Positions 56,984-64,000 of a stretch of DNA of 64,000 nt are shown here, piece by piece (position 1 is the first letter of the stretch; every line of letters starts with the position of its first letter). Made by a program: the position numbers and the translations under genes. The stretch is from Chromatiaceae bacterium. GTDB lineage: Bacteria > Pseudomonadota > Gammaproteobacteria > Chromatiales > Chromatiaceae. Under the pieces are notes generated by a model. The model saw only the letters and a program-made list of their open reading frames with translations. It did not search any database and was not told where the DNA came from. The stretch covers positions 930,001 through 994,000 of the forward strand of contig JADKCI010000001.1 of NCBI GenBank assembly GCA_016714645.1, in the 5' to 3' direction.

Positions 56984-57012
56984 TTGCGCCTTAGAAAGGA
57001 TTCCATTATCTT
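56984..57012 (+). promoter_or_regulatory. Possible promoter of tRNA-Ser
   Basis: TTGCGC (56984-56989) and TATCTT (57007-57012), 17 bases apart, are four-of-six and four-of-six matches to consensus. They lie about 70 bp upstream of the mature tRNA. Confidence 0.3.
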
Positions 57013-57080
57013 GCGCCCTCCCAACGGCAGGAAAGGCATCCCGGGCCTAGCCCGAGCGCCCGCTTGTTGGGTCAAACCCT

Positions 57081-57168
57081 GGAGAGGTGTCCGAGTGGCT
57101 TAAGGAGCACGCCTGGAAAGCGTGTATACGGCAACGTATCGAGGGTTCGAATCCCTCTCTCTCCGCCA
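57081..57168 (+). tRNA. tRNA-Ser, anticodon GGA
   Basis: This 88-base gene folds as a tRNA with a long variable arm, typical of serine. The acceptor stem GGAGAGG pairs with TCTCTCC, with one G-T pair. The anticodon loop CTGGAAA gives GGA (57115-57117). The T arm contains GGGTTCGAATCCC, and CCA is encoded at the 3' end. Confidence 0.97.
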
Positions 57169-57177
57169 CATACTTGA

Positions 57178-58386
57178 TTACTCATGTTTGTCACCCTGAC
57201 ACAAGACCATGTTGTGTGTTTCCTGGGGGTGGCTTGCGCAATAGGCCAGGCGTTGGTCCCTAAAGCTGGCTAAATGCCGCTCAATGTTTCCGCCCGTCAG
57301 TTCGACGCCAAATTCATCCCCACCGCCAGGCTGGGATGGCAAAAAAAATCTTTCCAGAATTTTCCGCCCGGCGACGCTGTTGTAATGGGAATATTCCCAG
57401 TAGTAACGCATGGTGTCACTGCCGGTCACCTGGGGAATGTCCTCCATGGTGACCGGGTTGTAGCCGGTAAAATCCATAAAGCGGATATCACAGCCCTCCT
57501 GGCGCCTTTGGTCGAAGAGTCGGACCAGGCCGCGTTTCCATTCCTCCTGATCTTTCCAGATATTTTCCCAGTAGGATAATTCCGCCAGGGCATGCACGGG
57601 GTGCAGGAAGAAGCGGAAGGCCACCCCTTGCTGGCAGTAATCGCGGGTCACGGCATCCAGGGCGCCCATGGCCTCGGGGATGGTATCTGGCAATGAGGAG
57701 GGATCGCCCTCGTTCACTATCTTATCGAAGGCCTTCCCCGCCCCGCCTTCGTCCGCCATGATATAAGTCAGACACCGGTCGGATTTATGTCCATGGGTGG
57801 CGAGTATGGGCAGACATTTTTGGTCGGAAAGGCCGAGCAGGATTTTCCAGGCTTCTATTGACAGGGTCATGGAGATGGAACGTTTGATATTGATCAGTGC
57901 GCGCTTGAGGGGGTACCAGGGTTCCTGGGCAATCAATTCATCGACCAAGTCGCTATTCCCGCCCTGGGTCCCGAATTGCCAACCATAGTCGAAACCCCAT
58001 ACGACCACGTCGGGTCGATGAAAGTAGCTGGTATGGCGTAGCATCTTGATGGCATCACCCAGGGTGGCGCCGCTAATTGCAAGATTAAACGCCCGTCGGC
58101 CGGAGAATAGTTCATCGGCATCCGTGGGTAGCCCTATTTCAGTCCGGGAACTGCCAAGGAACACGATCTCCGGCTTGTAGCGGTAGGCCGCATAGGTTTT
58201 GCCCCAGGGGACTATCTTCTGCTGGGGCGGGCTCAGCCTCGCCAGGACGGGGGTATCCCACTGATGAATGACGTAAGGGTCAACCCAGTAGGTGAGGGTG
58301 ACCAGGCTGGCGAGCAGGCCGAACGCGGTCAGGCCCAGATACCAGAGATAACGGCGGGAATCGGCGGGGGTTGGGGAGGAGGACAT
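57178..58386 (-). CDS. SGNH-like membrane-anchored protein paired with MBOAT
   Basis: This 402-residue protein has one N-terminal helix (about 14-32) and an extracytoplasmic domain. FLGSSRTEIGLPTDADELF (about residues 76-94) resembles the GDS block of SGNH/AlgJ-like acyltransferase partners. SHYNSVAGRKILERFF carries the Asp/His-type C-terminal motif, here with His but no clear Asp. The product probably accepts acetyl groups from the MBOAT protein encoded 6 bp upstream on the same strand and adds them to a surface glycan. The stop codon lies 10 bp from the tRNA-Ser 3' end. Its base composition is visibly lower in GC than that of neighbouring genes. Confidence 0.75.
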   Translation of the reverse strand: MSSSPTPADSRRYLWYLGLTAFGLLASLVTLTYWVDPYVIHQWDTPVLARLSPPQQKIVPWGKTYAAYRYKPEIVFLGSSRTEIGLPTDADELFSGRRAFNLAISGATLGDAIKMLRHTSYFHRPDVVVWGFDYGWQFGTQGGNSDLVDELIAQEPWYPLKRALINIKRSISMTLSIEAWKILLGLSDQKCLPILATHGHKSDRCLTYIMADEGGAGKAFDKIVNEGDPSSLPDTIPEAMGALDAVTRDYCQQGVAFRFFLHPVHALAELSYWENIWKDQEEWKRGLVRLFDQRRQEGCDIRFMDFTGYNPVTMEDIPQVTGSDTMRYYWEYSHYNSVAGRKILERFFLPSQPGGGDEFGVELTGGNIERHLASFRDQRLAYCASHPQETHNMVLCQGDKHE

Positions 58387-58392
58387 AGTGAA

Positions 58393-59844
58393 TCAGAATT
58401 GGGCGTAAATGAAATCGGTGGGCCTGTCCATGCTCAAAATGGAGATGGCAATGATGATGCCCGTCACCAGGCCCCAGCCGAGACTGGGCCGCCATTGCAG
58501 TCGCCACAGGGAGAAGGAGGCGAGGGCATTGGGATAGCGGTTTTCGAAATACAGGAATATCTCGTTGGTGTTGGGCATCAGGAAGGCGATCAGGGCGCTC
58601 AGGCCAACCAGGGCGTATTCCCAGGGGCTGATCGCCAGGTTGGCGGAGAGGCCATTGAGTCCGGTCAGACCGCTCAAGGTTTGCAGGGCGGCATCGACAT
58701 CCGGCGCGCGGAAAAAGCACCAGGCCAGCATCACCGCCAGGAAGGTCAGGACCCGATTCAGGAAAACGACTAATTTTCCGGGAGGTTGCCGCGCCGGGCC
58801 CGCAAAGGATTGCCAGCCATGCTGGATACAGAGATAGAGGCCATGCAGGCCGCCCCAGATGACGAAGGTCCAGTTAGCACCATGCCAGAGGCCGCCCAGC
58901 AGCATGGTCAGCAGCAGGTTGCGATAGCGCGCCAGTTGGCCACGCCGGTTACCGCCCAGGGGGATGTAGAGGTAATTACGCAGGAAGCGCGACAGGGAGA
59001 TATGCCAGCGTAACCAGAATTCGCTGACACTGGCAGCCTTGTAGGGCGAATCAAAGTTAAAGGGTATCTGGAACCCCAGCATGCGCGATACCCCGATCGC
59101 CATATCCGAGTATCCGGAAAAATCGAAGTAGAGTTGAAAACTGTAGGCAAAGAGGCCGAGCCAGGCGCTGAGAAGATCCGGGTTATCCGCCGCGAAGGCG
59201 GCATTGACCACGGGCACCAGGTTATCGGCGATTAGGATCTTTTTGGCCAGACCAAAGGTGAAGAGGGTAATGCCCACGGCGAAATTATTGGCGCTGGGCA
59301 AATAATTACGGCTGTCGGCGAACTGCGGGATCATATCCTTGTGATGCAGGACGGGGCCTGCCACGATGTAGGGGAAATAGGAGGCAAAGAGGGCATATTT
59401 CCCCAGGCCGACCTCCTCGACCTTGCCATGGCGGGCGTCAACCAGAAACGAAATCTGCGTGAAGGTGAAAAACGAGATGCCAATCGGGAGCAGCACATCC
59501 AGCAGGTGCAGGTCTTCTCCCGTCAGGTTGTTGAGGGAGTCGATAAAGAAATTGGCATACTTAAAGTAGCCCAGCAGGGCGATGTTGAAAACGATAGCCC
59601 CTGCCAGCCAGATCCTTTTGCGGGACTCGGCGGCGCGCAAAATGCTGCGATAGGCTAGATAATTGCCAATGATTGATAGGGCAATGATCGGCAGATATTT
59701 GTAATTCCAGGAGGCGTAAAAAACCAGGGAGGCCAGCAGCAGCCAGGTCGCGGCCCAGTCCGTGTTTCTTCTCCCGAGGAGGAAGAAGCCCGCGAGGGTG
59801 ATGGGTAAAAAGAAAAAGATGAAATTAAACGAACTGAAAACCAT
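58393..59844 (-). CDS. MBOAT-family O-acyltransferase (AlgI type)
   Basis: This 483-residue protein has about eleven membrane helices. The conserved catalytic His is H321 in LLGGLWHGANWTFVIWG. FWLRWHISLSRFLRNYLYIPLGGNR and QLYFDFSGYSDMAIG are the usual AlgI/DltB signatures. It moves acetyl groups from acetyl-CoA across the inner membrane for polysaccharide O-acetylation. The start MVFSSFNFIFFFLPITL is the standard AlgI opening. It forms a two-gene unit with the SGNH-like gene. No alginate or cellulose synthase genes are next to it; the polysaccharide locus at 26-32 kb is a possible partner. Confidence 0.93.
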   Translation of the reverse strand: MVFSSFNFIFFFLPITLAGFFLLGRRNTDWAATWLLLASLVFYASWNYKYLPIIALSIIGNYLAYRSILRAAESRKRIWLAGAIVFNIALLGYFKYANFFIDSLNNLTGEDLHLLDVLLPIGISFFTFTQISFLVDARHGKVEEVGLGKYALFASYFPYIVAGPVLHHKDMIPQFADSRNYLPSANNFAVGITLFTFGLAKKILIADNLVPVVNAAFAADNPDLLSAWLGLFAYSFQLYFDFSGYSDMAIGVSRMLGFQIPFNFDSPYKAASVSEFWLRWHISLSRFLRNYLYIPLGGNRRGQLARYRNLLLTMLLGGLWHGANWTFVIWGGLHGLYLCIQHGWQSFAGPARQPPGKLVVFLNRVLTFLAVMLAWCFFRAPDVDAALQTLSGLTGLNGLSANLAISPWEYALVGLSALIAFLMPNTNEIFLYFENRYPNALASFSLWRLQWRPSLGWGLVTGIIIAISILSMDRPTDFIYAQF

Positions 59845-60038
59845 GGGCTTGCCCTGGGGGGAAATCGATCTCGAGGGAGATCGTCTTCAAGGTTCAAATA
59901 GAGGCCCGCCAAGGCCCCAAGGGTTAAGAGGCTGGCCAATTCCGCAGCCTGGCATTAGAAACCCCTGGCCGACGCTTGGCAATGGCGTTTCAGGCCAGAG
60001 CCGTGACGGCAGCGAGTGCCACTCGCATCAAGATGCCC

Positions 60039-61589
60039 TCAGGGCCCAGGGGTGGCTGTGGCCGGTAGGGCCGGCGCTGGCCCCGCCACTGCATATCTCA
60101 GGACGTTGGCCACGCCGGTGTTGTCAACATAGGCCTCCCTGACCGGGTCATCGCCGATCACGAACCGGGCCAGCCCTTCGCTGCCAGTGCCACGCGCATA
60201 GACCCCTACCAGGCTATTGGTGTGCCCCTTGGCATTGAAGGCCAGTTGCGGCAGGCGGCCAGGGCCCTGGTCCACCAGGGGCGTGAAGGGCAACTTGTCC
60301 GACCCGGGTCCCCAGAGCAATCCTGTTTCATGATCACTGGTGATGATGAGCAGCGATTCCCCCCAGTGGCTGTGCGCCTCAACCCAGTGCACGACCGCCT
60401 CGATCGCCGCGATGAAATCCACCTGTTCCTGGATCAGGCGGTTGGCATCCTGGTTGTGGGACGCCCAGTCGATGGCGCCTCCCTCGATAGCGAGAAAGAA
60501 GCCTTCAGGATCCTCGTCAAGGACATTCAGTGCCCCTTGAACCAGGGTGACCAGGTCCGGAACCTGGGCGTTGCGCGGTGTGTCAGCAGCCGGGTTCCCC
60601 GCATCCGCGGCCTGCCGGCCCTGTTGCAGCGTCGTCGCGACCTGGGCCGTACCGAGCACCCGCGGGGGCGTGGGGCCGGTGGTCAGGGCCGTGAATTCCG
60701 CCTGGGTGGAAAGGGGTCGAAAACCCTGATAGGTGCCGTCCGGACGGGCCCGGGCGGCCTCTATGGCACTCCAGGTCTCTGGACCACCGACATAGCGGTA
60801 CTCCTTGGCGGTCTCGATCGGCGCGCCGTTGTTGTCATAGTCCGGGTTGCCGCAACCCATGATGACATCCATGACCCCAACCGCCAGCATCTCGTTGGCG
60901 ATCTCGACGTAGTGGTCGCGGTGGACATTGTGGGCGTTACTCAAGCCCGCCGGCGTGGCGTGGGACCAGGGGACCGTGGTCACGACGCCAACGGCCTTGC
61001 CCGCGGCCTTGGCCACCTCCGCCAGGGTGGGTTGCAGGGGTTGATCCTGGTCGCTCCAGTTGATGGCCCTGTTGTAGGTCTTGGTCCCCATGGACAGGGC
61101 CGTGGCCGCCGCGGCGGAATCCGTGGGGGTGGCGATCAGCCAGCCATAGGCTTGCTCCCGGTCCCAGGCCTTGACCGGGTCGTAAACCAGGTTGGGGTCC
61201 TGGGCGCCCTTGCCGGTTGGCGCGCTCGACAAATTTAAGGGGTAGGTGCTGCAGCCCAGCTTGACCCAGCCAGGTCCGTCATAAAGCTGCGTGCTCCGGC
61301 CGGTGCTGGCATCCCATCGACCCTGGTACATGCTGGCCGCATCCCAACTGTTGTAGCCGGCCCCATCCGCGATCATGAGGATGACATGCTTGACCCTGGG
61401 GCCAGGGTCGCCCAGGGTCATTGAGGAATAAACGGCGAGGATCAGCGCCAAGCCCACCATTCCCGCATACCGGCTTAGCCATGAATCGCTTGGGGGCCGA
61501 GACCTCGTTGGTGGGCTCCCGGGATGCCCCGGATGGCCCGTCGCCAGCGGGGGCGGCCAAGCGCCGGCTAATCGAATCGGGTTCATCAT
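60039..61589 (-). CDS. Alkaline phosphatase, PhoA-type
   Basis: This 516-residue secreted or membrane-anchored enzyme has an N-terminal hydrophobic segment (about residues 41-58) after a long Pro/Arg-rich stretch. HVILMIADGAGYNSWDAASMY has the first metal-binding Asp. The catalytic Ser is in ATPTDSAAAATALSMG. IEGGAIDWASHNQDANR and ITSDHETGLLWGPGS hold the other zinc ligands, and KGHTNSLVGVYARG the last His. The start ATG-ATG at 61589/61586 overlaps the ovoA stop by 4 bp. It would release phosphate from monoesters; PhoA-type rather than PhoX or PhoD. Confidence 0.9.
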   Translation of the reverse strand: MMNPIRLAGAWPPPLATGHPGHPGSPPTRSRPPSDSWLSRYAGMVGLALILAVYSSMTLGDPGPRVKHVILMIADGAGYNSWDAASMYQGRWDASTGRSTQLYDGPGWVKLGCSTYPLNLSSAPTGKGAQDPNLVYDPVKAWDREQAYGWLIATPTDSAAAATALSMGTKTYNRAINWSDQDQPLQPTLAEVAKAAGKAVGVVTTVPWSHATPAGLSNAHNVHRDHYVEIANEMLAVGVMDVIMGCGNPDYDNNGAPIETAKEYRYVGGPETWSAIEAARARPDGTYQGFRPLSTQAEFTALTTGPTPPRVLGTAQVATTLQQGRQAADAGNPAADTPRNAQVPDLVTLVQGALNVLDEDPEGFFLAIEGGAIDWASHNQDANRLIQEQVDFIAAIEAVVHWVEAHSHWGESLLIITSDHETGLLWGPGSDKLPFTPLVDQGPGRLPQLAFNAKGHTNSLVGVYARGTGSEGLARFVIGDDPVREAYVDNTGVANVLRYAVAGPAPALPATATPGP

Positions 61590-63712
61590 GGCCCCCGGCG
61601 CTTCCAGACCGTCAGCTCCGACAGGCTGTGCTGGAACTTGCGGCGCGTCTCGCGGATGACAAAGGGGACCTCGACCGGGCCCTCGACCAGATCGAAATGG
61701 GGGCCGAGGAGGTCCTGGAGGCCGTCGAGGGTGGTGTAGGACTCGCCATCCTTCTTGAAGCCGCCGACCCATTCCTCGCGCGGGGTATGTTCCTCCAGCC
61801 AGGTGTAGGGTGAGGCCAGCACCAGCAGGCCACCGGGGTTGAGCCGTTCATGTACCTCAGCCAGGAAGCGGCGCGGGGCATAGAGGCGGTCGATGAGATT
61901 GACCGCCAGGATCAGGTCATAGCCGCTGAACACCGGTTTCAGGTTGCAGGCGTCGCCCTGCCAGAAGGCCACCCGTGGCGCGACCTCCGCCAGACCCAGG
62001 TCCACCAGGCGGCGTTCGCGGTACAGCACCAGTTCGCCCTCGTCCGGGAGGGTGTAGCGGATGACGCCGCTTTCGGCCAGTTGCACGCCGGTCTGAATGA
62101 AACGGGCGGAGAAATCGATCCCCTCGACCTGAGTGAAATGGCGTGCCAGTTCAAAGCTGGACCGACCGGTGGCGCAGCCCAGGTCCAGGGCTCGCCCCGC
62201 CGCCCGGCCCTGGCCGTGGCGGGCCCAGGCGGCGAGGGCGATGTCCGCCACGGCGCGGGGGAAGTTAGGCACGCCGAAGTAGGCGTCGCCATAGTGGAAT
62301 TCGGCATACTGCGACAGCAGTGCATCGGTTTCGTACCGGGAGTCGGGCTGGGTCGCCGGCGCCGCGCTGACGATGTAGCGGAAGCCCGCGTGCTGGAAAA
62401 AGTGGCGGCGGAAGGCATAGCGCGAGGCAAGGCGGGACTCGTTGCCGGTCGCGATCCAGGACCCGCCCTTGATAATGTTGTGACGGTTATCGAAGGTGGG
62501 CGTGGTGAAGTCGTCATAAATGGGATGGACCGCGAAGCCCGCGAAGGGGTAGGTGGGCGTCTCGCACCACTGCCAGACGTTACCGACCACGTCGAACAAG
62601 TCGCCGTGGGGGAAGCGGTCGACCGGACAACTGGAGGCCCAGTGGTCGAGGTGCAGATTGGCGGTCGCGGGCCCGTCCATCGGCACGTTGGCCAGGCCGG
62701 CATGGTCATGGAGGCGGTGCCATTCATCCTCGCTCGGCAGTCGGACAGCCAGGCCGGTCTCCCGCGCCTTCCAGCGGCAGAAGGCTCGTGCCTCGTGGCA
62801 GTTGGTCTCCACCGGCCAGTCCCAGGGCATGGGTACGACCTCAGCCAGCAGACGCAGCCTCCAGGTATCGCCATCCGCCACCCAGAAGGTCGGATGCCGG
62901 GCTTGGGCGAAGCGCAACCAGCCCTGGCCTTCCTCGTCCCAGAGGCTGGCGTCGGCGTAGCCGCCGGCCAGGACAAAGGGCAGGAACTCGCCGTTGCTGG
63001 TCAAATAGCGGGCGGCGCGGAAGGCGGTGATCTCGGCCTCGTGGTGACCGTATTCATTGTCCCAGCCATACCAGGGGTCATCGAAGTCCCGGCCCAGTCG
63101 GACCTGGCCGGCAGGGATCTCCACCAGACTATTCTCGGGCGCCGCGCCGCTGATGGGGCAGGGTGACCAGTCCGGGTGGGGCCGCACCCAGTCCAGCACC
63201 TGCTGGCGGATCAGCACCGAAGAGGTTTCCAGGTGGATGCGTTCGTGCTCGATACCCATCAGCACCACCCAAAAGGGGTCGTGCCAGCCGATGGGCAAGG
63301 CCAGGGGCGTGTCGCGGATCACCTGGTCCACCGAGGCGCGCACCTGGCGGCGGTAGTCCCAGAGCTGGTCCAGGCTTGGCCAGTCGTAATGGGACTCGTC
63401 CAGGTCGTCCCAGCTCATCTCATCCACGCCGACGGCGAACAGGGATTCCAGCCGGGGGTCGATGCGCTGGTCCAGCAGCCCGGCCAGCACCAGCTTGTTG
63501 ACGAAGAAGGTGGCGGTGTGACCCAGGTAGAAGATGAGGGGATGGCGCAGGCTGATCGGCTTGCGGGTATAGGCCAGGTCGTTAGCCAGCAACTGGAACA
63601 GGGATTCGTAGCGGTCCCAGGTGGCGTGAAAATAGCTCAGGATCTCGGCGCGCTTGGCTTCCGGGTCCGTGCCATCCAGGCGTGGGGTGCGGGCAAGGAG
63701 TGTGGTTGGCAT
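61586..63712 (-). CDS. ovoA: 5-histidylcysteine sulfoxide synthase / ovothiol methyltransferase OvoA
   Basis: This 708-residue protein joins the three OvoA parts. An N-terminal DinB-like domain (about 20-190) contains the iron-binding HxxxHxE in MGIEHERIHLETSS. A formylglycine-synthase-like domain (about 200-455) has NEYGHHEAEI, ARLPSEDEWHRLH-like VRLPSEDEWHRLHDH and GNVWQWCETP. A C-terminal SAM methyltransferase (about 475-705) has ALDLGCATGRSSFELARHF. OvoA makes the C-S bond between cysteine and histidine, using O2 and Fe(II); the methyltransferase part finishes ovothiol A. The start at 63712 is preferred over a TTG at 63754. The alkaline phosphatase gene overlaps its end. Confidence 0.93.
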   Translation of the reverse strand: MPTTLLARTPRLDGTDPEAKRAEILSYFHATWDRYESLFQLLANDLAYTRKPISLRHPLIFYLGHTATFFVNKLVLAGLLDQRIDPRLESLFAVGVDEMSWDDLDESHYDWPSLDQLWDYRRQVRASVDQVIRDTPLALPIGWHDPFWVVLMGIEHERIHLETSSVLIRQQVLDWVRPHPDWSPCPISGAAPENSLVEIPAGQVRLGRDFDDPWYGWDNEYGHHEAEITAFRAARYLTSNGEFLPFVLAGGYADASLWDEEGQGWLRFAQARHPTFWVADGDTWRLRLLAEVVPMPWDWPVETNCHEARAFCRWKARETGLAVRLPSEDEWHRLHDHAGLANVPMDGPATANLHLDHWASSCPVDRFPHGDLFDVVGNVWQWCETPTYPFAGFAVHPIYDDFTTPTFDNRHNIIKGGSWIATGNESRLASRYAFRRHFFQHAGFRYIVSAAPATQPDSRYETDALLSQYAEFHYGDAYFGVPNFPRAVADIALAAWARHGQGRAAGRALDLGCATGRSSFELARHFTQVEGIDFSARFIQTGVQLAESGVIRYTLPDEGELVLYRERRLVDLGLAEVAPRVAFWQGDACNLKPVFSGYDLILAVNLIDRLYAPRRFLAEVHERLNPGGLLVLASPYTWLEEHTPREEWVGGFKKDGESYTTLDGLQDLLGPHFDLVEGPVEVPFVIRETRRKFQHSLSELTVWKRRGP

Positions 63713-63869
63713 GGCCTTGGTGACTGCTTTGGAGGATGGCTCAGCTTGCCCCAAAGCGCACGGGGGTTCAAGAACTCTCGGGGTTGGGATACCTCGGGTC
63801 CTTGACGGCCCCGGGGGGTGGCGAAGTATGCTGGAGCCAGCGGATCAGCAAGGTCAGATAAAATTTAGG

Positions 63870-64000
63870 ATGAAATCCCGGCGGCTCATACTCGCCTTCG
63901 CCCTGGTGGTCTTCCAGTTCTTGCTGGGGGCTCACGAACTGGATCACCTCACGCAGGGTGAAGCGGACCCCTGTCCGATCTGCATGATGGGCGCAGCCCC
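63870..64000 (+). CDS. Exported small Cys/His protein, 5' part
   Basis: The first 43 codons run off the right edge. The product starts with a signal peptide (MKSRRLILAFALVVFQFLLGA), then HELDHLTQGEADPCPICMMGAAP. A His-x3-His pair and a CxxC lie close together, suggesting metal binding, as in small DUF2946-like proteins next to copper or TonB-receptor genes. The rest is needed to decide. It is divergent from ovoA with about 157 bp between starts. Confidence 0.65.
   Translation, partial: MKSRRLILAFALVVFQFLLGAHELDHLTQGEADPCPICMMGAA

Overview
The window looks like chromosomal DNA of a GC-rich, autotrophic gammaproteobacterium, most likely one of the Chromatiales (purple sulfur bacteria and relatives). 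This rests on a Calvin-cycle phosphoribulokinase, a gammaproteobacterial yajC-secD-secF block, dihaem cytochrome c4, TamA/TamB, EttA, a UUG-started rpsT, and a multi-subunit 2-oxoacid oxidoreductase. The species is inference. No phage, IS element, integrase, CRISPR array or rRNA was seen.

Layout. 0-6 kb: 5' end of an HlyD-type gene, then divergent yajC-secD-secF, a CNNM/CorC-type membrane protein and a small RlpA-like protein. 6-12.3 kb: acetate permease-like protein (SatP family), a periplasmic Cache-domain protein, and a CusBA-type heavy-metal efflux pair without its outer-membrane partner. 12.6-14 kb: a nucleotide-sugar dehydrogenase whose reading frame contains an inverted-repeat element. 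14-18.6 kb (minus): four-gene 2-oxoacid:acceptor oxidoreductase operon (gamma, alpha, beta, and a GltD-like flavoprotein fused to a two-cluster ferredoxin). 19-25.7 kb: an AAA/PD-(D/E)xK protein, an ion permease, a P2-type cation ATPase and ApbE.

25.9-32.6 kb holds an exopolysaccharide locus. A 1142-residue fusion (GH18-like domain, NodB deacetylase, GT2 synthase) overlaps a GH26-like lipoprotein gene. A membrane-anchored GH17 enzyme and a small membrane protein follow. 32.8-46.8 kb: TerC, tamA-tamB, prkB, a 75-residue unknown, ppk2, rpsT, cupin-hemF, a His-rich thioredoxin and hemB-aroE. 47-57 kb: SEC-C/TPR protein, cytochrome c4, an EEP-family hydrolase, a zinc-ribbon protein, a GldA-like dehydrogenase, a DUF815 ATPase, ettA, mobB and a methyltransferase. 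57-64 kb: tRNA-Ser(GGA), an SGNH/MBOAT O-acylation pair of lower GC, an alkaline phosphatase gene overlapping ovoA, and the 5' end of a small exported Cys/His protein.

The best candidates for unusual biology are the in-frame palindromic element at 13.0-13.2 kb and the polysaccharide locus at 26-32.6 kb, where the synthase's hydrolase-like domain has Gln in place of the catalytic Glu. Next come the fused electron-transfer subunit of the oxidoreductase and the ovothiol-synthase/phosphatase overlap. Functions come from motif recognition without database searches.
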